64,000 bases of DNA, taken from the NCBI RefSeq assembly GCF_023721835.1, contig NZ_JAMKFE010000011.1:1-64000 (forward strand). The letters run 5' to 3'. A program made the translations under genes and the position numbers. Origin of the DNA: Caldimonas mangrovi (GTDB taxonomy: Bacteria > Pseudomonadota > Gammaproteobacteria > Burkholderiales > Burkholderiaceae_C). Of the stretch, positions 36,130-45,164 are shown piece by piece. The number at the start of each line of letters is the position of its first letter. Position 1 is the first letter of the stretch. The notes under the pieces were generated by a model. That model was not told the origin of the DNA, made no database searches, and saw nothing but the letters and a program-made list of their open reading frames with translations.

Positions 36130-36530
36130 CCCTTGTACCGTCGCTGTGGCAATTTCAGATCGCCGGCCGGCTGCAACTGGCGGCTCGAAGCCGACGAGCA
36201 CGACCAGGGTGGACAGCCCCTGTGCATCTCATGCCGGCTGAATCGCACCATCCCCGACCAGTCCGTGGTCGAGAACCAGCCGCTGTGGGGGGTGCATTGA
36301 AGCCGCAACCGCCGGCCGGTCTCGCGACTGTGGCGACCGGGGGAGCCGCGGCTCCCCGCTTTCTCTCGATCGTCAATGCATGGATGGAGCTGACCGGTGT
36401 GCTGAACGAACTCTCGTGCAGCATGGGCCAGCCCGACTTCTACCCCTTCGCGCTGTCGGCGCGAGCCGTCAGCAAGCTGCACTTCGTGCACATGGTGGTG
36501 GCGCAGAAGGAAAGGGCGGCGGCGGGGTGA
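36130..36530 (+). pseudogene. Zinc-binding metallopeptidase (DUF2248-type) remnant
   Basis: Two pieces of one family lie on the plus strand in different frames. 36133-36300 encodes YRRCGNFRSPAGCNW and LCISCRLNRTIPDQS, the cysteine-rich N-terminal part. 36360-36530 encodes NAWMELTGVLNELSCSMGQP and DFYPFALSARAVSKL, the C-terminal part. The catalytic centre with its HExxH motif, which should lie between, is absent, as is the first zinc ribbon. The remnant abuts the DUF2126 remnant, and both have lost their 5' parts. Confidence 0.65.
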
Positions 36531-36583
36531 GCGTCGCCTCGACGGAAAAACACCGGCACAGGCCTATGCTTCCCTGGAGCGTA

Positions 36584-37465
36584 TCAAGCAGCGAGCGGCT
36601 GGCGAACACAGAAGGCTACGCTGGTCTGCGGCCGAGGCTCCCGGACGCAAAACGCCACTGTCTTTTTCATCTGCTGAGGCCCGCGGACACAGAACGCGGT
36701 CGACTTTTCAGCCTGCTCGGGCCTGCGCACGCAGAATGCCGCCGATTTCTGAGTCTGGACCGGCTTGCGTACACAGAACGCAGTTTTCTTCACTGCTTGG
36801 TCGGGCTTGCGTACACAAAAGGCCGCCGACTTCTCCGCTCGCACGGGCTCGCGCACGCAGAAGGCCGCACTCTCCTGCTCGGGCTCGCGCACGCAGAAGG
36901 CCGCACTCTCCTGCTCGGGCTTGCGCACGCAGAATGCAGCTGATTTCTTGGCCTGCTCAGGCTTGCGTACACAGAACGCCGCGCCGCTGGGCACAGATTG
37001 CGGCTGCCCCACGCAGAACGCAGCAGATACCTGCCTCTGCTGCGGCTCGCGCACGCAGAATGCCGCATCATCGGGCAGTTCTTCACCGAACTCAGCCAGG
37101 TACAACTCGTCCATTGCGGCGCCCGCATCGGCATGCGCCTGCTGGTCGGCCTCGTCATCTTGCAGTCCAACGTACGGATAGTGATGGACGAACTCGCCAA
37201 AGACCCGCTGGCAATCCGCGGCGTACTTGCGCGTGTCAAGAATGTGGGCATGCCAGAAGGTGTCGATGTCGCGCGTCGGCGCAATCGCCCGCTCCGGATA
37301 CTTGGCCATCAACGCCAGGAAGCGCTTGTAACCCACCTCGATGCGCTCCGCGTGCTCCCGGCTCCAGCGGTACTCGTCCTTCTCGCATGTCAGCTTGAAC
37401 TTGATGGGTTCAAGATCCAGCCCCTCGATCCCGGCCAAGATGTGGTCCAGGGTATGTTGTTGCAT
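36584..37465 (-). CDS. GRDP-like domain protein with twelve AFCVRxP cysteine repeats
   Basis: 293 residues. Residues 1-132 resemble the bacterial glycine-rich-domain-protein-like (GRDP/DUF1399-type) domain: FLALMAKYPERAIAPTRDID, then FWHAHILDTRKYAADC and HHYPYVG. Residues 133-293 consist entirely of twelve imperfect repeats of 12-15 residues with consensus [ST]-A-A-F-C-V-R-[KE]-P-x-Q-x-x-K, each holding one cysteine. Phe-Cys-Val is invariant, and Arg and Pro nearly so (one Gly replaces Arg in copy 2). No signal peptide or membrane segment is seen. The function is unknown; a multi-core modified-peptide precursor, a metal binder or a disulfide-rich tail are possibilities. No recognisable peptide-modifying enzyme is adjacent. 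Confidence 0.8.
   Translation of the reverse strand: MQQHTLDHILAGIEGLDLEPIKFKLTCEKDEYRWSREHAERIEVGYKRFLALMAKYPERAIAPTRDIDTFWHAHILDTRKYAADCQRVFGEFVHHYPYVGLQDDEADQQAHADAGAAMDELYLAEFGEELPDDAAFCVREPQQRQVSAAFCVGQPQSVPSGAAFCVRKPEQAKKSAAFCVRKPEQESAAFCVREPEQESAAFCVREPVRAEKSAAFCVRKPDQAVKKTAFCVRKPVQTQKSAAFCVRRPEQAEKSTAFCVRGPQQMKKTVAFCVREPRPQTSVAFCVRQPLAA
36587..37069 (-). repeat. Tandem repeats encoding AFCVRxP units (12 copies)
   Basis: Twelve in-frame units of 36-45 bp fill the 3' half of the gene. Two neighbouring units are identical over 36 bp (36845-36880 and 36881-36916), while others differ by point changes and by 3-9 bp length steps that keep the frame. This pattern shows expansion by slippage or unequal crossing-over with selection on the coded peptide. 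Confidence 0.9.
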
Positions 37466-37487
37466 GTGTCAACTCCAGCGTAGATGA

Positions 37488-37521
37488 ACAAAATAAAACC
37501 GGGAGACGGTGACCCTCCCGG
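37488..37521 (-). terminator. Rho-independent terminator
   Basis: On the minus strand, a perfect 7-bp stem (CCGGGAG / CTCCCGG, arms at 37499-37505 and 37515-37521, 9-base loop) is followed by TTTTATTTTG. It lies 28 bp past the stop of the CHASE-GGDEF-EAL gene at 37549 and separates it from the repeat-protein gene. Confidence 0.8.
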
Positions 37522-37548
37522 CAGCACAAGGCCCGGTGCAACGGCCCG

Positions 37549-40500
37549 TCAGGCCGCCACTGACGGGCCCATCAGGTTGCGCAAATCGACCGCCAGGAAA
37601 CGGCTGATCTCCTCGGCGGCAATCGGTTTGCTCAAGTAGTAGCCTTGGATCTCGTCGCACGCGTTCGAGCGCAGGTAGGCCAGCTGTTCAACGGTTTCCA
37701 CCCCTTCGGCCACCACTTTCATGCGCAGCCGATGCGCCAACCCGATGATGCCGGCCGTCAGCGAGGCCGCGTCCTCGTCACCCGGAAGATCCTTGATGAA
37801 GGAGCGGTCGATCTTGAGAACGCTCAACGGAAAGCGCTGCAGATAGGACAGCGACGAATAGCCCGTGCCGAAATCGTCGATGGCGAGCGACACGCCGAGT
37901 TGCCGCAGCTCCTGCAGCAGCGCGGCGGCCCGGTTCGGGTTGTGCATGACGCCGCTCTCGGTGATCTCCAGCTCGAGCAACGACGCATCGAGCTTGGCAT
38001 CGGCCAAGACCTGGGCCACCTCGCTGGCCAGTTGCGGTCTGTTCAGCTGCCGCGGTGACAGGTTGACGCTCACTTGCACCGGATGGCCTTCGTCGCGCCA
38101 GCGGCACGCGTCCCGGCACGCCACTTCGAGCGCCCAGCGGCCGAACTGCTCGATCAGGCCGATGTCCTCGGCCATGGGAATGAATTGCGCCGGCGACACC
38201 AGGCCGAGGACCGGATGGCGCCAGCGCATCAGCGCCTCGACGCCCGTGACCTGCCGGGTGCGCAGGTCGAGCTTGGGCTGGTACTGCAGGAACAGCTCGT
38301 TGCGCTCCAGCGCACGCCGGAGGTAGCTCTGCAGTTCGAGCTGCTCCTGCCCGTGCGCATTCATCTGCGCCGAATAGAAGTGATAGGTGCTGCGGCCCTT
38401 CTCCTTGGCGCGATACATTGCGGTGTCCGCGTTCATCAGCAGCGTCTCGACGTCCTGGCCGTCCTCGGGATAGACGCTGATACCGATGCTGGCAGTGGCC
38501 GACAGCTCGCGGCCGTTGACCTCGAAGGGCTCGCTGCATCGCGAGAGCAGTTTCATCACCGGCGTGACGGCATCCGCCCCTTCGTGCAGGTCTTCCAGCA
38601 CGACCACGAACTCGTCGCCGCCGAAACGCGCCACGGTGTCGGTCTCGCGCACGCATTCGTTCAGCCGCTGGGCGCAGTTCTGCAGGAGTGCATCGCCGGC
38701 GCTGTGGCCCAGGCTGTCGTTGATGAACTTGAAGCGGTCGAGGTCGAGGAACAGCACCGCCAGCCGCTGCTCGTGGCGCTCGGCCCGCTTGATCGCATGC
38801 GCCAGCCGCTCGTGCAGCAACGGCCGGTTCGCCAGACCGGTCAACGTGTCATGGCTCGCCAGGTGACGCAAGGCCTGCTCGGCCTGCTTGCGCTGCAGGT
38901 ACTGGCCCAGCTGGCTGGCGATCGACTGCATGAAGCCGACCATGTCGCGGTCGACGGCGACCGGCTGGCGACTGAAGAACTCCAGCGCCGCCACGGTTTG
39001 GCCCGCGATCACCGGCACCGTCAGCGCGGTATGAAAGCCCGCCTGCCGCGCGAGATCGTCCGGAACGTGCGCTGACACCGAGACGGGCACCGCACGCCAC
39101 AAGGTATTGCCGGACGACCATGCCGCAGACAGGTTGGTGCCAGCCGCATCGCCGCTCCACGGACGCACGGCCTGCACGAAGCCTGCCGCCGCCGCATTGC
39201 CGTCCGCAGCCCAGTTGGTGGCGCAACGCACGACCCCGTCAGCGCCGGCGGTCCAGCAGATGCCGGCGTCCCAGCCGAGCAGCTCGCCGGCACAGGCCAG
39301 CACGTGAGACATCGCAGTGTCGATCTCGATGTCCCCTCCCAGCTGGCGGGCGATGCCGTGTGCGACCTCGAGTCTCAGCGCAGCCCTCTTGCGCGAGGTT
39401 TCGTCCCGCACCGTGCCCTGCACGGTGGTCTTGCCGCCTTCGCTGACACGCTGCAGCGCGACGCTGACCCAGAGTTCAGTGCCGTTGGCGAGCATCAGCC
39501 GATGCTCCTTCTCGACCCGGATGCCGGTGCGCCCCGCACCGACGATCGCCTCACGAACCTCGCTGCGCTGCCCGTCCGGCACCAAAGCCAGCAGTTGCGT
39601 GAGCGTCGGCAGCCGATCGGTCAGCGCGAAGCCGTAGATGCGGCGGGCTTCCGGCGAACACTCCAGCATCCCGGTGTCGAGGTCGAGTACCCAGCTGCCC
39701 ACCTTCGCGAGGCTTTGCGCTTCGGCGAGCCGACGCTCGCCCGCGCGCAGGCTGTGGGTCATCACGTGCGCGATGCCGACGGCGCGTCGTTGGGACGTCA
39801 GAAGCGAGAACAGAACACCGGCCAGCAGAACACTGATGGCACCGCCCCCTAACAGGACGATCACCGGCAGCGCACGATCCAGCTGCGAAATCCACTGCGT
39901 GTCAGGAACGGAGGACTCCACGAGGAAGACCCGCCCGCCCAGCGCGAACGACTGCACTTGACTGAAATGCCCCTTGCGGGCGGGCTGTGCAGCCACAGAA
40001 GCTCTTTCCGTTGGAATCCCCCCCCTGGGATCTTTCGTGTCGAACAGGAGCTTCTCTGAAATCGTCGACGCCGCAATCCGTTCTGGAAGCGACTGATCGC
40101 TCTGGGGCCCGCCGTCATACAGCCGCAAATGCAGCCCTTCAATCTTTTCGTCCTGCAAGCCAGTGAAAACCGCCTCGATCCGCATGCCAGCGCCGACCGA
40201 TCCCAGGTAGGCCGCACGCCGCTCCTCGACGGTCTGGACCGGCTGCCCAGCCTTGTAGATTGGCAGGCGCACGGCAAGGCCCACGTAGGCGTCGGGACCT
40301 TTGACTTGAACTGCCTTTCCAGACGAGGTCAACGCGCCGCTGTCACGGGTGGCATGAAGAATTGCCAATGCGCCCGGTACGGCGCCGAGGTCTTTGCCAA
40401 GCAGCAGTTCGTTGCCTTCGAGCGGCTCAATAAATGCGAGCGGATGGTGCTCGGCTCGGCTTCCCGGCGGCGCAATCAGGAACTTCGCGCGAAGGCCCAT

Positions 40501-40974
40501 GTCCAGCGCCAGATCCTCACGCACCAGCTTCTCGAATTCCGACTTTTCTTGCCCGCTCACGTACGGCGCGAAGTTGAGCGCCTGAAAGCCCGGAAACTTT
40601 TGCTTCAACTCCAGAGCCTGCGCATAGCGACGAAAGTCTTCACGCGACACTTCCCCGGTGCTGAACAGCGCCCGCAAACCATAGAGCACCTCGACATAGC
40701 CGGTGATGCGTCGCTCGACCTCGGCGGCCGCACGGGTGGCGACTGCGTCGAAGCGCAGCTTGGCCGCGCGCTCGGTTTCCTGGCGGGCCCAATGAGCGGC
40801 CATGGCAGACAAGGCCAGGCCCACAGCCAGTGCCAGCAAAGGAAGACCGACATGCGCCCACCGCGAGCGCGGCCATGCGGTCGCCGCACGCATCAGCCGC
40901 CGGGGCACGCTCGGCCCACGTCGCAGCAAGCCGCCACCCGCGTGCGCATCTTCACCGTCACTTGCTGTCTTCAT
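37549..40974 (-). CDS. CHASE-PAS-GAF-GGDEF-EAL membrane c-di-GMP signalling protein
   Basis: About 1141 residues. A membrane helix (about 40-60), a periplasmic CHASE sensor (about 75-340) and a second helix (about 360-380) are followed by PAS (about 410-520), a GAF-like region (about 530-690), GGDEF (about 700-860) and EAL (about 875-1125). GGDEF is intact (RFGGDEFVVVL) with an RETD inhibitory site; EAL is intact (VEALMRW, EITESGV, IDDFGTGYSSL, KIDRSFI). It could make or degrade c-di-GMP; the EAL activity is usually dominant in such pairs. CHASE domains sense small external molecules. ATG 40974 follows AAGGGG. A terminator follows. Confidence 0.92.
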   Translation of the reverse strand: MKTASDGEDAHAGGGLLRRGPSVPRRLMRAATAWPRSRWAHVGLPLLALAVGLALSAMAAHWARQETERAAKLRFDAVATRAAAEVERRITGYVEVLYGLRALFSTGEVSREDFRRYAQALELKQKFPGFQALNFAPYVSGQEKSEFEKLVREDLALDMGLRAKFLIAPPGSRAEHHPLAFIEPLEGNELLLGKDLGAVPGALAILHATRDSGALTSSGKAVQVKGPDAYVGLAVRLPIYKAGQPVQTVEERRAAYLGSVGAGMRIEAVFTGLQDEKIEGLHLRLYDGGPQSDQSLPERIAASTISEKLLFDTKDPRGGIPTERASVAAQPARKGHFSQVQSFALGGRVFLVESSVPDTQWISQLDRALPVIVLLGGGAISVLLAGVLFSLLTSQRRAVGIAHVMTHSLRAGERRLAEAQSLAKVGSWVLDLDTGMLECSPEARRIYGFALTDRLPTLTQLLALVPDGQRSEVREAIVGAGRTGIRVEKEHRLMLANGTELWVSVALQRVSEGGKTTVQGTVRDETSRKRAALRLEVAHGIARQLGGDIEIDTAMSHVLACAGELLGWDAGICWTAGADGVVRCATNWAADGNAAAAGFVQAVRPWSGDAAGTNLSAAWSSGNTLWRAVPVSVSAHVPDDLARQAGFHTALTVPVIAGQTVAALEFFSRQPVAVDRDMVGFMQSIASQLGQYLQRKQAEQALRHLASHDTLTGLANRPLLHERLAHAIKRAERHEQRLAVLFLDLDRFKFINDSLGHSAGDALLQNCAQRLNECVRETDTVARFGGDEFVVVLEDLHEGADAVTPVMKLLSRCSEPFEVNGRELSATASIGISVYPEDGQDVETLLMNADTAMYRAKEKGRSTYHFYSAQMNAHGQEQLELQSYLRRALERNELFLQYQPKLDLRTRQVTGVEALMRWRHPVLGLVSPAQFIPMAEDIGLIEQFGRWALEVACRDACRWRDEGHPVQVSVNLSPRQLNRPQLASEVAQVLADAKLDASLLELEITESGVMHNPNRAAALLQELRQLGVSLAIDDFGTGYSSLSYLQRFPLSVLKIDRSFIKDLPGDEDAASLTAGIIGLAHRLRMKVVAEGVETVEQLAYLRSNACDEIQGYYLSKPIAAEEISRFLAVDLRNLMGPSVAA

Positions 40975-41351
40975 GTCACCCCTTGCTGCCCTTGCCGACG
41001 ACCTTTCCGCTGCGATCTGCCACATGCGGCGGCCGGCGGATTCGGTCCGGGCGCTCGAACATCACGGGTTTGCCCCTATGACCGACTGCCATGAAATGTA
41101 AGAACAGCGGCTTGAACGGTCTGTAAGGCGTTCTCCAACACGCTTGTGAGGCAGCCTCCGCATTCCCCGTAGGAAAGCCCGGAGCCGGCATGCTGCGAAG
41201 CCAGTTCCGGCACCGGGAACCCGGTACTAATTCACGCGACAACGGTCTGGGTTTGTCCCAGGCCTGTCGAGCGCCTCGGCAGCAAGCTGCTTCTCAACCG
41301 GGACCCGCTACGCTTGCGGTTGCAGCGCACTGCATTGGCGCCGCAGTCGAC

Positions 41352-41837
41352 ATGCGTTCAGACCCCCTGCCTCTCCTGCACGGTGCGCCAGCCAGCCGCT
41401 GGGTGCCCGGCGTGCTCGTGCTCGCCCCGGACACCACGGCGCAGCAATTCGCCGCCCGGGCCTGCCGCCATTTCGAGCCGCATGCGCACGTGCAAGCGTG
41501 CGCCCACCTCGCTGACGCTTTCCGCCGCATCGTCGCCGGCACACCTGACCTGCTGTTGCTCGACCCCGCACTGGCCGGAGAGCAACTGGCGGCGCTCTTG
41601 CAGCACGCGCGCCGCTTCCGTCCCGCGCTCACGATCGCACTGATCGGCGCAACGCCGCCTCGTGTGTCCACACCGAGGGCAGCAGAGCGCCCCGACGCAT
41701 GCCTCGAATGGGCCGAGCTGACGCCATGGCTCGCCCAGGTGCTCCCGCGCTTGCGCTGCCGTGCACAACTTGAAGCACTGCAGGTCGGCGCTTTCGGCGA
41801 CACGACAAAACCGGCCGATCTGGTGCCCGCGGCCTGA
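41352..41837 (+). CDS. Small receiver-like hypothetical protein
   Basis: 161 residues from ATG 41352; the frame is open further upstream to 41190, so the start is uncertain. The core VPGVLVLAPDTTAQQFAARA, DAFRRIVAGTPDLLLLDPAL and FRPALTIALIGATP follows the beta-alpha rhythm of a response-regulator receiver, with an Asp in LLLLDPAL where the phospho-acceptor would be. The paired acidic residues of true receivers are not evident, so it may be a pseudo-receiver. It lies between two c-di-GMP genes and ends 3 bp before the stop of the convergent gene. Confidence 0.5.
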   Translation: MRSDPLPLLHGAPASRWVPGVLVLAPDTTAQQFAARACRHFEPHAHVQACAHLADAFRRIVAGTPDLLLLDPALAGEQLAALLQHARRFRPALTIALIGATPPRVSTPRAAERPDACLEWAELTPWLAQVLPRLRCRAQLEALQVGAFGDTTKPADLVPAA

Positions 41838-41840
41838 AAC

Positions 41841-44800
41841 TCAGCCGGCCGCCGGGCCGCCGGGCACCTGGGCGTGAATCAACGCCTCGAAGTCCTGTGC
41901 CGTCATCGGCCGTCCGAGGTAGTAGCCCTGTGCCTCGTGACAGCCGTGTGCGCGCAGGAAGTCGAGCTGCTCGCTCGTCTCGACGCCCTCGGCAACGAGG
42001 CCGACCTGCAGCGTGTGCGCCATGGCGATCAGCGCAGCGGCCAACCGCGCGTCGCTGGCCGAGGACGGCACCGCACTGAGGAACACCCGGTCGATCTTGA
42101 ACTTGTCGACCGGCAGCTCCCGCAGGTAGGACATGCTGGAATAGCCGACGCCGAAGTCGTCGATCGCGATGCTGATGCCCAAAGCGCGCAGGCGCGACAG
42201 CACCTCGGCGGTGGACAGCGTGTCGCGCACGATCGCGCTCTCGGTGATCTCCAGCTCCAGCCGGGACGGTGCCAGGCCGCTCGCCTGCAGCGCGTGCGAG
42301 ATATGGTCGACGAGGTGGCCGGCCTCCAGCTGGCGCGGCGACAGGTTGACCGCGACGCGCAGCGGAACGCCCGTGCGCGTCTCCCACTCGCTGGCCTGCT
42401 CGCAGGCCTCGCGCAGCACCCAGGCTCCGATCGCGACGATCAGGCCCGTATCTTCGGCCAGGGGAATGAAATCGGCCGGCGACACCATGCCTTGCACCGG
42501 TCGGCACCAGCGCAGCAAGGCTTCCGCCCCCACCAGCCGGCCGGTGGCGACCTCGAACTGAGGCTGGTAGAACACCCGCATCTCATTGCGCTCCAGCGCC
42601 TCGTGCAGGTCGTTCTCCATGCGCAGCCGTTCGGCCGAATCGCGCGTCATGCTCTCGTCGAACATGCGCATCGAATTGCGCCCTTGTGCCTTGGCGTGGT
42701 ACATGGCCGCGTCGGCTGCGCGCATCAGCGTGACCGGGTCGTCGCCCGCCTGCGGGAAGGTGGCGACGCCGATGCTCGGCGTCACGCGCAGCTCGTAGGT
42801 GCCGACCTGCATCGGTTCGCCGAGCGCGGCAATCATCTTGCGCGCGACGAGCTCGCAGTCGTCGACATGCGCCACCTTGGGCAGCAGCACGACGAACTCG
42901 TCGCCGCCCATGCGCGCCACCGTGTCGGAAGCGCGCACCGCCGCGCGCAGCCGCTCGGCGACGATTTTCAGGATCGAGTCGCCGACGTGATGGCCGAGCG
43001 AGTCATTGATGTTCTTGAACCGGTCGAGGTCGATGAACATCAACGCCATGCAATCGTCCTCGCGTTTGGCACGCACCAGCGCGGCGCCGAGCCGCTCCTG
43101 CAGCAGCGCGCGGTTGGGCAGCGAGGTCAATGCGTCGTGGTGTGCCATGTGCCGGATGTGTTCCTCGGCGCGCTTGCGCTCGGTCACGTCGTAGGCGATC
43201 CCCATGTAGCCGACCGGCTCGCCGGCGTCGTTGACCATCGTGTTGACGACCAGCACCACCGGCACGCGCCGGCCGTCCTTGCGGATGTAGGTCCACTCAC
43301 GTTCGTCGGGCCTGCCACGGCGAGCACGCGCCACCAGTGCGTCGAAGCCCGGCAGCACGTTCTCGCCGAGCTCCGCGGTCAGTTGCGTCGCGCGCAGCGA
43401 CAGCTCCTGGCGGTCGTGGAAGATTTCCGGCGTCTGCCGGCCGACGAGTTCGTCCGGGCTGTAGCCCAGCAGCATTTCGGCGGCCGGGTTCAGAGCCTGG
43501 ATCACGCCGCGCAGATCGCTCGCAACGATGGCGAACGGTGCGCTGTCGTAGATGCTGCGACGCACCGCATCGGCACGGCGCAGCTGTCGCTGCGTTTCCT
43601 CGTACGCGAGTTCCGACGCACGGCGTTCGCTCATGTCGCGCAGCATGCCGACGAAGTGGCGCCGGCCGTCGAGCAGCACCTCGTTGACGCCCAGATCGAT
43701 CGGAAACAGGCTGCCATCGCGCCGCATGCCTGTCACCTCACGTCCGGCGCCGAACACCGTGGCTCGCCCGGTGTCCAGGTAGCGCTTCAGGTAGTCGTCG
43801 TGCTGGCGCGCGTCGGGCATCGGCATCAGCATCGAGACGTTGCGGCCGATCATCTCGTCTTCTCGGTAGCCGAACATGCGCTGCGCCGCCGCATTGACGC
43901 CGGTCATGCGGCCGGCAGTATCGATCGTGACGATGCCGTCGACGGTGCTGTCGATCACGTTGCGCAAGCGTGCCTCGCTCTCGCGTGCCTGGCGGCTCAG
44001 GCGCTGGGCCAGTTCCGCCGCGCGGCTGTAGCGGCCGGCGAACACACGCAACGCCGCCCACAATGCCAGGGTGCCGAACAAGCCGCCACCGAGCACCGCG
44101 AGCGCAGAGGGCTGCGCGTGATGCTCGAGCGGCTGCCGCGTCACCGTGAGTTCCCAGATCCGGCCGCCGGCTTGCAACGCCTGCACCCGCTGGTCCCGAG
44201 CGCGGATGTCGCTCGAAGGGATGTAGCCCTCGCGCCACAGTTCGGTAGCATCGAACAGCGGCACCTTCGCCTCCAGCCCCCCCAGGGAGGTCGCGTCGCC
44301 GGTATCCGCCAGATGCACGTGGTAGCGCCGGACATCCTGGTGAGCCAGCGCATAACGCATCAGGTCAGCCGACCGCACCACGACACTGATCTGCCCGAGA
44401 TACGCCGCCCGACGCGCCTGTGCGCTCTCGAGCGGTCGAGCCGAGCGGTAGACCGGGGCCCGGATCACGAAGGCCCGCAGCGGCGGATTGCCCTGTATGA
44501 GCGTCAGAGGCGCCGAAACCGCCGGGCGCCCACTGTCGCGCGCACGTTCCATCGCCTGCCGGCGCACCGCGCCGGCCGCAGTGTCGTGCCCGAGGGCAGC
44601 CTCGTTGCCTTGCGGTGGCTCGTTGTAGAGCACCGGCACGTAGAACTCGCGCATGCCTGCGGGATGCACGCGATAGGTGGCCAGTCCCTCGGCCTGCGTA
44701 CGGAGCTCGAAGGTGTCCTTGCCGGCGCCTGCAACGTAGGGCGCGTACTGCAACGCCTGCAACGCCGGATAGCGTTCGTCCACGCGCAGCGACAAGAAGT

Positions 44801-45128
44801 GGTCCCGGAACTCGGCGCGCGTGACCTCGGTGCTGGCATGGAACACGGCAGCGACGCCGGTGGCGAGATCGATGTACCGCTCCAGCGACTCGCCGATCTG
44901 CCTCAGCAGAGACGACACATGGCCGTCGAACATCTCCTCGTCGTGCTCGCGCAGCCCGGCCGCGCTCAAGTGCCACCCGAACAGGCTCACCACCAGTCCC
45001 AGGACGAGCATCGCATCGGCCAGCCGGCGGTACAGCTTGTGCCGCGAAGCGGGATCCGGGGCGCTCGGGTCGACGAGGCTCTTGCTCACGTGGGCGACGG
45101 TCCATGGACGAAGGTGGCCATGCCGCAT
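41841..45128 (-). CDS. CHASE-PAS-PAS-GGDEF-EAL membrane c-di-GMP signalling protein
   Basis: About 1095 residues: membrane helix (about 37-55), CHASE sensor (about 75-290), second helix (about 340-365), PAS with the block [16 protein letters not shown], a second PAS/PAC (SAPFAIVASDLRGVIQALNP), GGDEF ([11 protein letters not shown], with RASD inhibitory site) and EAL ([32 protein letters not shown]). Both catalytic domains look intact. The C-terminal half is very similar to the next protein (45165-47960), so the two genes probably arose by duplication. No ribosome-binding site decides the start; ATG 45128 is the longest choice. Confidence 0.9.
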   Translation of the reverse strand: MRHGHLRPWTVAHVSKSLVDPSAPDPASRHKLYRRLADAMLVLGLVVSLFGWHLSAAGLREHDEEMFDGHVSSLLRQIGESLERYIDLATGVAAVFHASTEVTRAEFRDHFLSLRVDERYPALQALQYAPYVAGAGKDTFELRTQAEGLATYRVHPAGMREFYVPVLYNEPPQGNEAALGHDTAAGAVRRQAMERARDSGRPAVSAPLTLIQGNPPLRAFVIRAPVYRSARPLESAQARRAAYLGQISVVVRSADLMRYALAHQDVRRYHVHLADTGDATSLGGLEAKVPLFDATELWREGYIPSSDIRARDQRVQALQAGGRIWELTVTRQPLEHHAQPSALAVLGGGLFGTLALWAALRVFAGRYSRAAELAQRLSRQARESEARLRNVIDSTVDGIVTIDTAGRMTGVNAAAQRMFGYREDEMIGRNVSMLMPMPDARQHDDYLKRYLDTGRATVFGAGREVTGMRRDGSLFPIDLGVNEVLLDGRRHFVGMLRDMSERRASELAYEETQRQLRRADAVRRSIYDSAPFAIVASDLRGVIQALNPAAEMLLGYSPDELVGRQTPEIFHDRQELSLRATQLTAELGENVLPGFDALVARARRGRPDEREWTYIRKDGRRVPVVLVVNTMVNDAGEPVGYMGIAYDVTERKRAEEHIRHMAHHDALTSLPNRALLQERLGAALVRAKREDDCMALMFIDLDRFKNINDSLGHHVGDSILKIVAERLRAAVRASDTVARMGGDEFVVLLPKVAHVDDCELVARKMIAALGEPMQVGTYELRVTPSIGVATFPQAGDDPVTLMRAADAAMYHAKAQGRNSMRMFDESMTRDSAERLRMENDLHEALERNEMRVFYQPQFEVATGRLVGAEALLRWCRPVQGMVSPADFIPLAEDTGLIVAIGAWVLREACEQASEWETRTGVPLRVAVNLSPRQLEAGHLVDHISHALQASGLAPSRLELEITESAIVRDTLSTAEVLSRLRALGISIAIDDFGVGYSSMSYLRELPVDKFKIDRVFLSAVPSSASDARLAAALIAMAHTLQVGLVAEGVETSEQLDFLRAHGCHEAQGYYLGRPMTAQDFEALIHAQVPGGPAAG

Positions 45129-45164
45129 GCTACCGGCACTGGCGGGCGGCCGGACAGCCCGCCG

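Noticed and set aside
36587-37069. Possible CRISPR array
   Set aside because: Units are adjacent without unique spacers, vary in length by codon multiples and lie inside an open frame; they encode a peptide repeat.
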